Position numbers and translations under genes: made by a program. Source: an uncultured Bacteroidota bacterium (GTDB lineage: Bacteria > Bacteroidota > Bacteroidia > Flavobacteriales > Flavobacteriaceae). Taken from it: a stretch of 64,000 nt of DNA. This document shows, in pieces, positions 10,429 through 19,632 of the stretch (within the stretch, counting starts at the first letter, position 1; each line of letters opens with the position of its first letter). The DNA is taken from assembly GCA_902526165.1 (NCBI GenBank), contig CABZKA010000004.1:1-64000 (forward strand), given 5' to 3'. The notes below the pieces were generated by a model. That model was not told the DNA's origin. It made no database searches and was given only the letters and a program-made list of their open reading frames with translations.

Positions 10429-10866
10429 ATGGGTGATAATAAATTTAATTTTAAGATAACTACAAAAAAAGATAAAAAATATATTTATGATATTATAAGA
10501 AAAAAATATATTCTATTAACGGACGAAGAGAAGGTGAGGCAATTGACTATCAGATTTTTAATTGATGAACTTGAAATACCAAAATCACAAATATCAACTG
10601 AAAAAGAATTTAAAATTGAAAGTGGACTTAAAAAAAGATTTGATATAATTGTCTTTAATAGGAATGGAAAAGTTGCTATCCTTATTGAATGTAAATCTTC
10701 AAAAATTAAAATTAACACTAAAGTGATTGATCAAATTTTAATATATAATAAAAAGTTAAAAGCTAAATATTTAATGGTCACAAATGGTATAAAAACGGTA
10801 GCATTATATTGTGATCCTCAAAATATAAAACAGATAAATAACTTACCTAAATATTTGTCACTATGA
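10429..10866 (+). CDS. Orphan HsdR N-terminal-domain protein (PD-(D/E)XK nuclease fold)
   Basis: A 145-residue protein resembling only the N-terminal nuclease domain of type I restriction HsdR subunits. It keeps the core FDIIVFNRNGK...ILIECKSS, which gives the D...ExK catalytic set of the PD-(D/E)XK fold, with the Asp near residue 69 and ECK near 85. There is no helicase part, and no hsdM or hsdS gene nearby, so this is not a restriction system. It is translated divergently from holA with a two-base gap and overlaps the glycosyltransferase start by four bases (ATGA). As I recall, this small gene often sits beside holA in flavobacteria, suggesting a conserved role in DNA metabolism; that role is unknown. 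Confidence 0.8.
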   Translation: MGDNKFNFKITTKKDKKYIYDIIRKKYILLTDEEKVRQLTIRFLIDELEIPKSQISTEKEFKIESGLKKRFDIIVFNRNGKVAILIECKSSKIKINTKVIDQILIYNKKLKAKYLMVTNGIKTVALYCDPQNIKQINNLPKYLSL

Positions 10867-11861
10867 CTCGTGCTGTAGCGATTTTAAATTATAACGGACT
10901 AAATTTGTTAAAACTTTTTTTAAAAGACAACATAAAGAACACCCCTAATGCGAATACGTACCTCATTGATAATAACTCAAGTGATGATTCAGTTAAGTTT
11001 GTAAGAAAAAATTTTCCGGATGTTAAAATAATTCAATTAAATAAAAACTTTGGATATGCTGGGGGATACAATGAATCTATAAAGCATATCAATGAGGATT
11101 TAATTTTTTTTCTCAACAATGATGCAGTTTTTTTAGATAACAAATCATTTCTGGATATAATAGAAGTCTTTGAAAAGAATAAAAAAATTAGTGTTGCCCA
11201 ACCCAGTATTTTAGATTTTAATAATAGGGCGAAATATGAATATGCCGGTGCATCAGGGGGGTTTATTGATTTTTTTGGTTATCCATTTTGCCGTGGGAGG
11301 ATTGTGAAAAATATTGAAAATTCGGATATTTATAACACTACAAGAGAAGTGTTTTGGGCGTCTGGTTGTTGCTTTGTAGTCAGAAATAGAGTATTCAGAG
11401 AGTTAAGCGGTTTTGATGCTGATTTCTTTTCTCATATGGAGGAGATTGATTTTTGCTGGAGATTAAAGAACAATTATCACAATAATAAAATAATTAGTGT
11501 TGGAAAATCAAAAGTTTATCACGTTGGTGCTGGTACTTTAAATTATAATTCTCCAAAAAAATATTATTTGAATTTTAGAAATTCACTTTTTATGTTAATT
11601 AAAAACATACCATCAAAATACTTAGTATTTGTTATTATTTCAAGAATATTCTTTGACCTAGGTATTTCAATAGTTTTATTTTTGAAGTTAAAGCCTAACC
11701 TCTCCTACTCTATTTTAAAAGCATACTCTTATTTGTTCTTCAATTTATCTTCTATTATTAAAAAGAGATCTAAGTCAAAAAAAATTGATAATTATTACTA
11801 TAGTTTTTCATTACTTATAAATTATTATATAAGAAATCGGAAAAAATTTTCTTCATTTTAA
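10863..11861 (+). CDS. Glycosyltransferase family 2
   Basis: A 332-residue GT-A-fold transferase. The N-terminus AILNYNGLNLLKLFLKD, the nucleotide-binding LIDNNSSDDS near residue 35, the DxD-equivalent FLNNDAVF near 83 and the acceptor-side FFSHMEEIDFCWR near 190 are those of rhamnosyltransferase-like GT2 enzymes. Hydrophobic stretches near residues 258-285 suggest membrane association. It probably adds a sugar to a surface glycan precursor; donor and acceptor are unknown. Its start overlaps the nuclease stop by four bases, so the two are likely co-translated. Confidence 0.88.
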   Translation: MTRAVAILNYNGLNLLKLFLKDNIKNTPNANTYLIDNNSSDDSVKFVRKNFPDVKIIQLNKNFGYAGGYNESIKHINEDLIFFLNNDAVFLDNKSFLDIIEVFEKNKKISVAQPSILDFNNRAKYEYAGASGGFIDFFGYPFCRGRIVKNIENSDIYNTTREVFWASGCCFVVRNRVFRELSGFDADFFSHMEEIDFCWRLKNNYHNNKIISVGKSKVYHVGAGTLNYNSPKKYYLNFRNSLFMLIKNIPSKYLVFVIISRIFFDLGISIVLFLKLKPNLSYSILKAYSYLFFNLSSIIKKRSKSKKIDNYYYSFSLLINYYIRNRKKFSSF

Positions 11862-11927
11862 TAATTATTTAAATCATTCTAGCTTCATCATGGAATAATT
11901 TTTGTTAATTTTAAAATAAAAGAAGTT

Positions 11928-12782
11928 ATGTATTATAAATATTTTTACCTTATTATTTTTGTTCTCTTATCATCATGTGTTTCTCAGAAGAAATATGCAG
12001 AGTTAGAGTCTAAAAATCAAAACAACTTAAACCTATTAAATGCTGCAACTGTTAAATTAAATACATGTCTAGATGAAAAAGCAACAGCAGAAGCAAATGA
12101 AAAAGCTTTGCAAGAACAGGTTGTTTTTCTAAAAGCAAATAATCAAGATTTAATCAACAATATGGGTAATTTAACAACCCTATCACAAAAAGGAGCAGAA
12201 AATTTAGAAAAATCTCTAGAAAGTCTTCAAGAAAAAGATTTAGTTATTAGAACTATGCAAGATGCAGTTACAAGAAGAGATTCTGTAACCTTAGCTCTTG
12301 TAACCAGCTTAAAAGGTGCATTCATTGATATTAACGACAGTGATATTGAGGTTAATGTTGAGAAAGGTGTCGTATTTATCTCAATTTCTGATAAGCTTCT
12401 TTTCAATAGTGGAAGTGCTTTTGTTTCTGATCGAGCTCGTGGTGTCTTAGAAAAAGTCTCTCAAGTAGTCTTAGACAAACCAGAAATTGAATTTATGGTT
12501 GAAGGTCATACTGATGATGTCCCAATCCAGAATGAGGTTTTATTAGATAATTGGGATTTAAGTGTCAAAAGAGCAACATCAATTGTCAGAATATTACAAA
12601 ATGATTTTGGAGTTCCGCCTGAAAGAATGACAGCTGCAGGAAGAAGTTTTTATGTGCCTATTGCAGATAATGATACCAGTGAAGGCCGTGCAAAAAATAG
12701 AAGAACGAGGATTGTTGTATTACCAAAATTAGATCAGTTTTATGATTTAATCGAGCAAGGCATGAAATCAGCTGCCAATTAA
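11928..12782 (+). CDS. OmpA-family lipoprotein (peptidoglycan-binding C-terminus)
   Basis: A 284-residue envelope protein. The N-terminus YLIIFVLLSSCVSQKKY has a lipobox with Cys 17, so it should be lipidated. Residues about 20-115 are polar and likely coiled coil (KNQNNLNLLN, EKALQEQVVFLK). The C-terminal OmpA domain (about 140-265) shows LLFNSGSA, VEGHTDDVPI and the closing AKNRRTRIVV, which bind diaminopimelate of peptidoglycan. It should tether the outer membrane to the wall. It is followed by a terminator shared with the converging uvrD gene. Confidence 0.92.
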   Translation: MYYKYFYLIIFVLLSSCVSQKKYAELESKNQNNLNLLNAATVKLNTCLDEKATAEANEKALQEQVVFLKANNQDLINNMGNLTTLSQKGAENLEKSLESLQEKDLVIRTMQDAVTRRDSVTLALVTSLKGAFIDINDSDIEVNVEKGVVFISISDKLLFNSGSAFVSDRARGVLEKVSQVVLDKPEIEFMVEGHTDDVPIQNEVLLDNWDLSVKRATSIVRILQNDFGVPPERMTAAGRSFYVPIADNDTSEGRAKNRRTRIVVLPKLDQFYDLIEQGMKSAAN

Positions 12783-12801
12783 ACTTAGGTATTAGCCATA
12801 T

Positions 12802-12830
12802 AAAAGGGGACTCAAAAGGTTCCCTTTTTT
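12802..12830. terminator. Intrinsic terminator between ompA-like gene and uvrD
   Basis: Stem AAAAGGGGAC pairs with GTTCCCTTTT (one G-T pair) around a seven-base loop, followed by a T run on the plus strand and preceded by an A-rich run that serves the minus strand. The uvrD TGA (12812-12814) lies in the loop and its last codons form one arm. Confidence 0.75.
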
Positions 12831-15055
12831 ATTTTAAGCTTTGCAAATTTTAATAATATTGTTTTCGTACCTCCTATTTTGAAGTTTATGGTTGCCTTTT
12901 TATTTTGTTCATCACCCTCCACTTTCTCAACTGTACCTATACCAAATCTTTGATGCTCAACAACATCATTAGTGACTATATTAATTACTGATGTATTGAT
13001 TGTGTTATTTTTATTAACATTAATAAATCCTTTTTTTCTGAGCTTTCTAATCCTTGAAATATTATTTTCTATTGTCGGCTTAAAATCCTCTTTAAAATTA
13101 TTTTTTTCTAAGAACTCTGTGTTAATTTCATCAAGAAAACGACTTGGTTCACATTCAACTATATTTCCCCATTTAAATCTAAAATCACAATGGCTTAAAA
13201 CTAACTTATGCTTAGCCCGAGTCATCGCAACATAAAATAATCTTCTTTCCTCCTCTAGATCCTCATTGGTATTTAGACTTAATACTGAGGGAAATAAATT
13301 TTCTTCAATTCCAACAACATAAACTACCTTAAATTCAAGACCCTTCGCCATGTGAATTGTCATTAATGATACTCTGTCTGAACTGAGATCTTTATCTGTC
13401 TCTGAATAGAGTGATATATCTTGCAGGTATCTAGAAATGGAAGTGTCTCCATCAGCCAATTCTTTTTGTTCTAAAATAAAATCATTAATTCCACTTCTAA
13501 GCTCTTCAATATTTTCAATTCTATTTATGGACTCAACTGACCCCTCATTCCTGTAAAAATCAATGATTCCACTTCTATTTATAACATTTGTTAAAATATA
13601 ATCCGCATCTTTTTTTTGTGATTCAATTTTTAAACTTTCAATCAGGTTTCTAAAATCATTAATTCTAGCTATCAAACCTTTGTTAAAAAGCTTAGGATAT
13701 TTATTTATTAATGCAGTAACAGCATACATACTTACTTTTTCTTTTTCCGAAATAAGTAGTAGCTTTTCTACAGTTTTTAATCCTATTCCTCTTGGTGGAA
13801 AATTGATAACTCTTCTCAAACTTTCTTCATCACTATTATTAACAACTAATCTCAAGTAAGCAGTTACGTCTTTAATCTCTTTTCGCTGATAAAAGGACAA
13901 TCCACCAAAAACCTGATAGTCAATGTTTATTTTTCTTAATGCATCTTCAATAGATCTGGATTGCGCATTTGTTCTGTATAAAATTGCAAATGAGCCATTA
14001 TCTAATTGATTGTTATTTTTTTCCTCAAATATATTAGAGGCAATAAATCTTCCTTCATCAGAGTCATTTTGTGATTTATTTAAAATAATTTTAGAACCAT
14101 ACTCATTTAATGTCCAGATATTTTTATCAATTTTATATTTGTTTTGTTTAATGAGTGAATTTGCAGCTTCAACAATATTTTTTGATGATCTATAATTTTG
14201 TTCAAGTTTATAAGTTGTACAATCTGGATAATTCTTCTTAAAATTTAAGATATTGTCAATATTAGCTCCTCTAAAACTGTAAATACTTTGAGAATCATCT
14301 CCAACAACACATAAGTTTTGATATCTGTCTGCTAGTGACTTAATTATTAAGTACTGTGAATAATTAGTGTCTTGATATTCGTCTACTAAAATATATTTAA
14401 ATATTTTTTGATATTTAATTAGCGTTTCAGGACTAGAGTTAAGTAATTGATTAGTTTTTAATAGTAAGTCATCAAAATCCATAACTGCTGACTTAAAGCA
14501 CCTGCTGACATAATTTCTATAAATTTCACCAAATTGAATCCTATTTGCAAGTTTATCAGATTCTACAAGCTCAGGTTGATTAAAATAATTTTTAGGAGTA
14601 ATGAAACTGTTTTTTAAAGATGAGATTCTGTTTTTTATACTTTTTGTTTTATAAAAATCTTTATTTAGATTCATTTCTTTTACAATATTTGAAATTAACT
14701 TTTCAGAATCATAAGTATCATAAATTGTAAAGTTTGATGGAAAACCAATTAATTCTGATTCTGATCTCAAAATCCTTGCAAATATTGAATGAAATGTTCC
14801 CATCCAAATTGATTTTCCCTGTGTTTCTGATGTTATTTTTGAAATTCTTTCCTTCATCTCCTTTGCCGCTTTATTTGTAAATGTTAAAGCAAGGATATTG
14901 AAAGGGCTGATTCCTAAATTTAATAAATGAACAATTTTATAGGTTAATACTCTTGTCTTCCCTGATCCAGCACCAGCAATTACCATAAGTGGACCTTTAG
15001 TATGAAGTACCGGTTTTCGTTGTTCTTCGTTGAGTTTTTCTAAGTAATTATTCAA
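12812..15055 (-). CDS. uvrD: UvrD/PcrA-type ATP-dependent DNA helicase
   Basis: A 747-residue superfamily 1A 3'-5' helicase acting in excision and mismatch repair and in clearing stalled forks. The N-terminus MNNYLEKLNEEQ is followed by Walker A AGAGSGKTR near residue 29, Walker B VDEYQDTN, GDDSQSIYSFRGA (motif III), QNYRS (motif IV), MTIHMAKGLEFKVVYVVG (motif V) and RRLFYVAMTRAK (motif VI). The C-terminal part ends in a Tudor-like segment (VEHQRFGIGTVEKVEG), as in PcrA. The start codon is TTG; the sequence after it matches the family N-terminus closely. Confidence 0.95.
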   Translation of the reverse strand: MNNYLEKLNEEQRKPVLHTKGPLMVIAGAGSGKTRVLTYKIVHLLNLGISPFNILALTFTNKAAKEMKERISKITSETQGKSIWMGTFHSIFARILRSESELIGFPSNFTIYDTYDSEKLISNIVKEMNLNKDFYKTKSIKNRISSLKNSFITPKNYFNQPELVESDKLANRIQFGEIYRNYVSRCFKSAVMDFDDLLLKTNQLLNSSPETLIKYQKIFKYILVDEYQDTNYSQYLIIKSLADRYQNLCVVGDDSQSIYSFRGANIDNILNFKKNYPDCTTYKLEQNYRSSKNIVEAANSLIKQNKYKIDKNIWTLNEYGSKIILNKSQNDSDEGRFIASNIFEEKNNNQLDNGSFAILYRTNAQSRSIEDALRKINIDYQVFGGLSFYQRKEIKDVTAYLRLVVNNSDEESLRRVINFPPRGIGLKTVEKLLLISEKEKVSMYAVTALINKYPKLFNKGLIARINDFRNLIESLKIESQKKDADYILTNVINRSGIIDFYRNEGSVESINRIENIEELRSGINDFILEQKELADGDTSISRYLQDISLYSETDKDLSSDRVSLMTIHMAKGLEFKVVYVVGIEENLFPSVLSLNTNEDLEEERRLFYVAMTRAKHKLVLSHCDFRFKWGNIVECEPSRFLDEINTEFLEKNNFKEDFKPTIENNISRIRKLRKKGFINVNKNNTINTSVINIVTNDVVEHQRFGIGTVEKVEGDEQNKKATINFKIGGTKTILLKFAKLKIKKGTF

Positions 15056-15095
15056 ATATTTATAATCAAGAAATCTACTATTAAAGTTAATAAAT

Positions 15096-15103
15096 TAAAT
15101 TTG
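15096..15103 (+). promoter_or_regulatory. -7 promoter box (TAAATTTG) for recG
   Basis: Exact TAnnTTTG, four bases before the GTG used here as recG start. The same four-base gap is seen before pheT and smpB, which is part of the reason for preferring the GTG. Motif match only. Confidence 0.45.
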
Positions 15104-15107
15104 AGGA

Positions 15108-17207
15108 GTGAAAGAAATTAACATGCACACATCCCTACAATATATTAAAGGTATTGGTAAAAATCGTGCGAAAATATTAAGCGATGAATTCGGGTTGAAA
15201 AATTGCTATGATATTATTAATTTTTATCCATTTAGATATATTGATAGGAGAAAGTTTTATAAAGTTCAAGATTTAGTCGAAAGCAACTCATATGTTCAAA
15301 TAATCGGTTTTTTTAAGTCTATAAAATATATTGAAAGTAATAAAAAGTTCCGCTTAGAGGGTTTATTTTTTGATGGTGAAAAAGAAATTAAAGTACTTTG
15401 GTTTAAGGGTTTAAAATGGGTTGAAAAGTCGATAAACAATAAACAAAAAGTTGTGTTATTTGGAAAAGTTAATTGGTTCAAAAATACCCCATCAATGATT
15501 CACCCTGAAATTGAACAATTAAATGATTTTAGTAGAAAGAAAAGAATTAGAATAAAGCCTATTTATAAAAGTTCTGAAAAAACTGTAAACTCTGGAATGT
15601 CAAATAATTTCTTTATTAAATTAATTGATAGAATTTTGAAAGATTTAGAACAAAATATTAGGGAAAGCCTTAACACAGATATAAACAAAAGGAATGATTT
15701 GATGTCCAAATACTCCACTTATCTAAATGTACATTTTCCATTAGATTTTAATCTTCAAAAAAAAGCAATATTCAGGTTAAAATTTGAGGAAATTTTTTTT
15801 AACCAATTAATCTTTCATTTAAAAAAGAATAAAATTAAATCAAAAAAAAGTTTTTACTTCCCAAAGATTGATTTAAAATTTAATTCATTTTATGAAAACA
15901 ATCTAAACTTTGCATTAACATCCTCCCAAAAAAATGTTTTAAAAGAGATAAGGAATGACTTTAGAAGTGGTAATCAAATGACAAGGTTACTTCAGGGTGA
16001 TGTCGGATCAGGAAAAACTATTGTTTCTTTAATGGCTATGTTAATTGCAATTGATAATGGGTATCAATGTTGTTTGGTTGCTCCCACAGAAATTCTAGCG
16101 AATCAACATTTTGAAAATTTTAATAAATATTTAAATAACCTCAATCTAAATATTGAGATCCTTACAGGGTCTACAAAAAAATCAAAAAGAGTGACTCTTT
16201 TTGATGATTTAAAAAAAGGAGTTTTAGATATTTTAATTGGAACTCATGCAATTTTTGAAGAAAATGTGTTATTCAAAAATTTAGGTTTTGCAGTTATTGA
16301 TGAACAACATCGCTTCGGGGTTAAACAAAGGGCTGAGATTTGGAAAAAAAATAACCCATCTCCTCATATTTTAATAATGACCGCAACCCCAATTCCCAGA
16401 ACTCTTACTATGAGTATATATGGTGATCTTGATGTTTCAATTATTAATGAATTACCACCTGGAAGAAAAAAAATAAATACCCTTACACTTAAAGATTCTA
16501 AAAGGCTTAGAGTTTTTAAGTTTATAGAAGATCAGATAAAGACTGGAAGACAAGTTTACATTGTTTACCCACTCATTGAAGACTCTAAAAAGATGGATTT
16601 AAAAAACCTTGAAGATGGATTTGAGAGTGTTTGTAGATATTTTGATAATGAGAACTATGCAGTCGGGGTACTTCATGGAAAAATGAAATCTGAAAATAAA
16701 GATTTTGAAATGAATAGATTTGTGAATGGTGAAACAAATATTTTAGTATCTACAACTGTAATTGAGGTAGGTGTTAATGTTCCAAATGCATCGGTGATGG
16801 TTATAGAAAATGCTGAAAGATTTGGATTGTCTCAACTTCATCAATTAAGAGGAAGAGTTGGAAGAGGAGAGTATGATAGTTATTGTATTTTAATGACAAA
16901 AGATAAAATGAGTCCTGATGCTGAAACCAGAATAAATGCAATGGTAACCACAAATGATGGGTTTAAGATCTCAGAAATTGATTTAAAACTAAGAGGACCT
17001 GGTGATATACTTGGGACACAACAGAGTGGTGTTGTTGATTTTAAAATAGCAGATTTAACAAATGATTTGAAAATTTTTGATTTAGCTAAAAAAGAGGTTA
17101 AAAAACTAATTAGCAATGATCCAAAGTTGAAAAATCCTAACAACATAACAATTAGACAAGAGTTGCTAGAATTTTATAATAATAAATCTTGGAGTAGTAT
17201 TGGTTAA
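15108..17207 (+). CDS. recG: ATP-dependent DNA helicase RecG
   Basis: A 699-residue fork-regression helicase that rescues stalled replication forks. The N-terminal wedge domain opens with QYIKGIGKNRAKIL and YPFRYIDRR. The helicase core has Walker A GDVGSGKT near residue 300, DEQHRFG near 396, TATPIPRT, STTVIEVGVNVP and QLRGRVGRGEYDSYC, all diagnostic of RecG. Start is uncertain: the GTG used here lies four bases after a -7 box, while an in-frame ATG at 15123 would give 694 residues beginning MHTSLQYIKG. GAGGAG overlaps the GTG and is too close to act as its ribosome site. Confidence 0.95.
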   Translation: MKEINMHTSLQYIKGIGKNRAKILSDEFGLKNCYDIINFYPFRYIDRRKFYKVQDLVESNSYVQIIGFFKSIKYIESNKKFRLEGLFFDGEKEIKVLWFKGLKWVEKSINNKQKVVLFGKVNWFKNTPSMIHPEIEQLNDFSRKKRIRIKPIYKSSEKTVNSGMSNNFFIKLIDRILKDLEQNIRESLNTDINKRNDLMSKYSTYLNVHFPLDFNLQKKAIFRLKFEEIFFNQLIFHLKKNKIKSKKSFYFPKIDLKFNSFYENNLNFALTSSQKNVLKEIRNDFRSGNQMTRLLQGDVGSGKTIVSLMAMLIAIDNGYQCCLVAPTEILANQHFENFNKYLNNLNLNIEILTGSTKKSKRVTLFDDLKKGVLDILIGTHAIFEENVLFKNLGFAVIDEQHRFGVKQRAEIWKKNNPSPHILIMTATPIPRTLTMSIYGDLDVSIINELPPGRKKINTLTLKDSKRLRVFKFIEDQIKTGRQVYIVYPLIEDSKKMDLKNLEDGFESVCRYFDNENYAVGVLHGKMKSENKDFEMNRFVNGETNILVSTTVIEVGVNVPNASVMVIENAERFGLSQLHQLRGRVGRGEYDSYCILMTKDKMSPDAETRINAMVTTNDGFKISEIDLKLRGPGDILGTQQSGVVDFKIADLTNDLKIFDLAKKEVKKLISNDPKLKNPNNITIRQELLEFYNNKSWSSIG

Positions 17208-17226
17208 TAAATTTACTTGTTAATTG

Positions 17227-17234
17227 TATATTTG
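17227..17234 (+). promoter_or_regulatory. -7 promoter box (TATATTTG) for pheT
   Basis: Exact TAnnTTTG, four bases before the pheT ATG at 17239, which would make the transcript leaderless or nearly so. A TTG 24 bases upstream is a weak -33 candidate. Confidence 0.45.
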
Positions 17235-17238
17235 AGTG

Positions 17239-19632
17239 ATGAAAATTTCTTTTAACTGGATAAAAGAACTTCTAAATCAAAAACTATCCGTCGATGAAAC
17301 ATCAGATTTATTGACGGATATAGGTCTTGAGGTAGAAAAAATTCATGAATATAATTCACAACCAAACACAGACTTAACGCAACTTATTGTTGGAAAAATT
17401 ATTAAGTTTGAAAAACATCCGAATGCCGATAAATTAAAGTTAACTTCAGTTGATATTGGCAGTAAAGAATTAAAGATAATTTGTGGTGCACCAAACGTAG
17501 ATATAAATCAAAATGTTGTTGTTGCACCTGTTGGATCCACTTTATTCACATATCAAAATGAAAAAATTAAAATCAAAAAAGCAAAGATTAGGGGTATTGA
17601 AAGTGAGGGCATGATTGTTTCTGAGTCAGAGATTGGTCTTAGTAACAAACATAAAGGTATCATAGTCTTAAATGGTAATCCAAAAATTGGCAGTGATTAT
17701 TCAAAAAAAATTAAAACATACAAGGATACAGTTTTTGAAATTGGCATTACACCAAATAGGTCAGATGCATTAAGTCATTTCGGTGTGGCAAGAGATTTAA
17801 GAGCTGCTATTTCACACAGAAATAAAAGAAAAATTGACTTAATTACACCGTCCATTTCAAATTACACTACACAAGGTGTAAATACAAATTTAACCATTAA
17901 CATAGTTGATTCATTTGCATGTAAAAGGTTTTGTGGATTAATAATTAAGAATATAAATATTACAAATTCTCACCCTGATATTTACAATAAGTTAACTGCT
18001 TTAGGTATTAAACCCATTAATAATATTGTTGATGTTACTAACTATGTAATGCATGAGTTAGGTCAACCCTTGCATGCCTACGATTTAGAGAAAATTAAAA
18101 CAACAAAAATTGAAATAAAGAAAATAAAGGATAAATCAAAGTTTACAACTCTTGATGAAGAAACAAAACATTATTCCAATAATGATCTATTTATTTGTGA
18201 TTCAGACGAACCAATTTGTTTGGCAGGAATTATGGGAGGACTACATCATTCTATCTCTGACGAAACAACTTCAATTTTTCTAGAATCTGCTTATTTTGAC
18301 CCTGTTGGAATAAGAAAATCTTCAAAAAAATCTGGAATATCATCAGATTCATCATATAGGTTTGAAAGAGGAGCAGATATTAATATGACGGACTATGCTC
18401 TAAAAAGAGCAGGTTCATTGTTGAAGGAATATTATAATGTTGAAATTATTTCTAATATAATTGATGATTATCCTAACAAAATTGAAGAAAAAAATATTTA
18501 TATAAATTTTGAAAATTTTAATAAAATTATCGGAGTTGATATTGACAAGGTTGAAATAAAATCAATTTTAAATTTACTAGACTTTAAAATAAATTCCATA
18601 AATGATACCAGTGCAGGAATTACTATCCCTAATTATAGACATGATGTCACAAGGGAATGTGATGTAATTGAGGAAGTTTTAAGAATATTCGGGTATAATA
18701 ACATTAAAACCTCTACTAAACTCAATATTTCCGTAATCAAAAATCAAAAAAAAGAATTGTATTATAATAATTTAATAGCAAGTTTTCTTTGCGATATTGG
18801 CTTTAATGAGGTAATGAATAATTCTTTAGTTAAAGAAAATAACATAAATAATAATATGTCAATAAATGTAATTAATTCAATTAGCCAAGATATTTCAGTT
18901 ATGAGAACAGAATTAGTTAGTGGTATTCTTAAAACAATCGAGTATAACATAAATAGAAAATCTACAAAAAACAATTTCTTTGAATTTGGTTCAACTTATC
19001 ACAACGATAAAGGAAATTATGAACAAAATAATAAATTGTCGATCGTGATGTGTGGAGATTTAATCAACAGCAATTGGTTACATCAAGAATTGAAATCAAA
19101 CTTTTTTTATCTAAAAAATATTGTATTAAATATTTTTGAAAAATTTAATTTAAGTTTCGATGAAGAAGTTATTGATGACGGAATTATTTTTAAAAAAGGC
19201 AATAAAGAGATATCATCAATTATAAGTTTAGACAAATCGTTAATGAATAAAGTATCAATAACAAAAGATATTTTCTGTGCTACTATTGATACAACGCAAC
19301 TTTTTAAAAATATTAGTAATAACTATTTTAATGTTAGTAAAGTATCAAAATTCCCAATAGTTAAAAGAGATTTCTCTTTTATTCTGGATAATGAAGTAAG
19401 TTATAAGAGTATTAAAGACTGTGTTTTATCAATAAATGATAACTTAATTAAAGAAGTGAAATTATTTGATGTTTTTAAAGACGGTAAAATTGAAAAATCA
19501 AAAAAATCAATCTCTATTTCGGTATTGTTAAGTTCAGAGCAAAAGACGTTGAATGAAAAAAACATTGAAAAAATCTCCAAAAAAATAGTGACTAGTATGG
19601 AAAAAAAATTTAATACTACTTTACGTGATTAA
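17239..19632 (+). CDS. pheT: Phenylalanine-tRNA ligase beta subunit
   Basis: A 797-residue PheT. It has the N-terminal MKISFNWIKELLN, the EMAP-type tRNA-binding domain (VGKIIKFEKHPNADKLKLTSVDIG and ICGAPNV, about 50-95), the B3/B4 editing domain with NNIVDVTNYVMHELGQPLHAYD near 270, the B5 domain (RGADINMTDYALKRA region) and a C-terminal ferredoxin-like anticodon domain (KFPIVKRDFSFILD). The partner pheS is not here, as in many Bacteroidota. I start at the ATG; a GTG three bases upstream would only add Met. The 3' end overlaps the converging ABC-F gene by four bases. Confidence 0.97.
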   Translation: MKISFNWIKELLNQKLSVDETSDLLTDIGLEVEKIHEYNSQPNTDLTQLIVGKIIKFEKHPNADKLKLTSVDIGSKELKIICGAPNVDINQNVVVAPVGSTLFTYQNEKIKIKKAKIRGIESEGMIVSESEIGLSNKHKGIIVLNGNPKIGSDYSKKIKTYKDTVFEIGITPNRSDALSHFGVARDLRAAISHRNKRKIDLITPSISNYTTQGVNTNLTINIVDSFACKRFCGLIIKNINITNSHPDIYNKLTALGIKPINNIVDVTNYVMHELGQPLHAYDLEKIKTTKIEIKKIKDKSKFTTLDEETKHYSNNDLFICDSDEPICLAGIMGGLHHSISDETTSIFLESAYFDPVGIRKSSKKSGISSDSSYRFERGADINMTDYALKRAGSLLKEYYNVEIISNIIDDYPNKIEEKNIYINFENFNKIIGVDIDKVEIKSILNLLDFKINSINDTSAGITIPNYRHDVTRECDVIEEVLRIFGYNNIKTSTKLNISVIKNQKKELYYNNLIASFLCDIGFNEVMNNSLVKENNINNNMSINVINSISQDISVMRTELVSGILKTIEYNINRKSTKNNFFEFGSTYHNDKGNYEQNNKLSIVMCGDLINSNWLHQELKSNFFYLKNIVLNIFEKFNLSFDEEVIDDGIIFKKGNKEISSIISLDKSLMNKVSITKDIFCATIDTTQLFKNISNNYFNVSKVSKFPIVKRDFSFILDNEVSYKSIKDCVLSINDNLIKEVKLFDVFKDGKIEKSKKSISISVLLSSEQKTLNEKNIEKISKKIVTSMEKKFNTTLRD

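Noticed and set aside
10429-10866. Type I restriction-modification system
   Set aside because: Only an HsdR N-terminal nuclease domain is present; no helicase part, methylase or specificity subunit lies nearby.
11897-11904. Promoter box before the OmpA-family gene (AATTTTTG)
   Set aside because: It misses the first base of TAnnTTTG and has no clear -33 element, so it is too weak to list.
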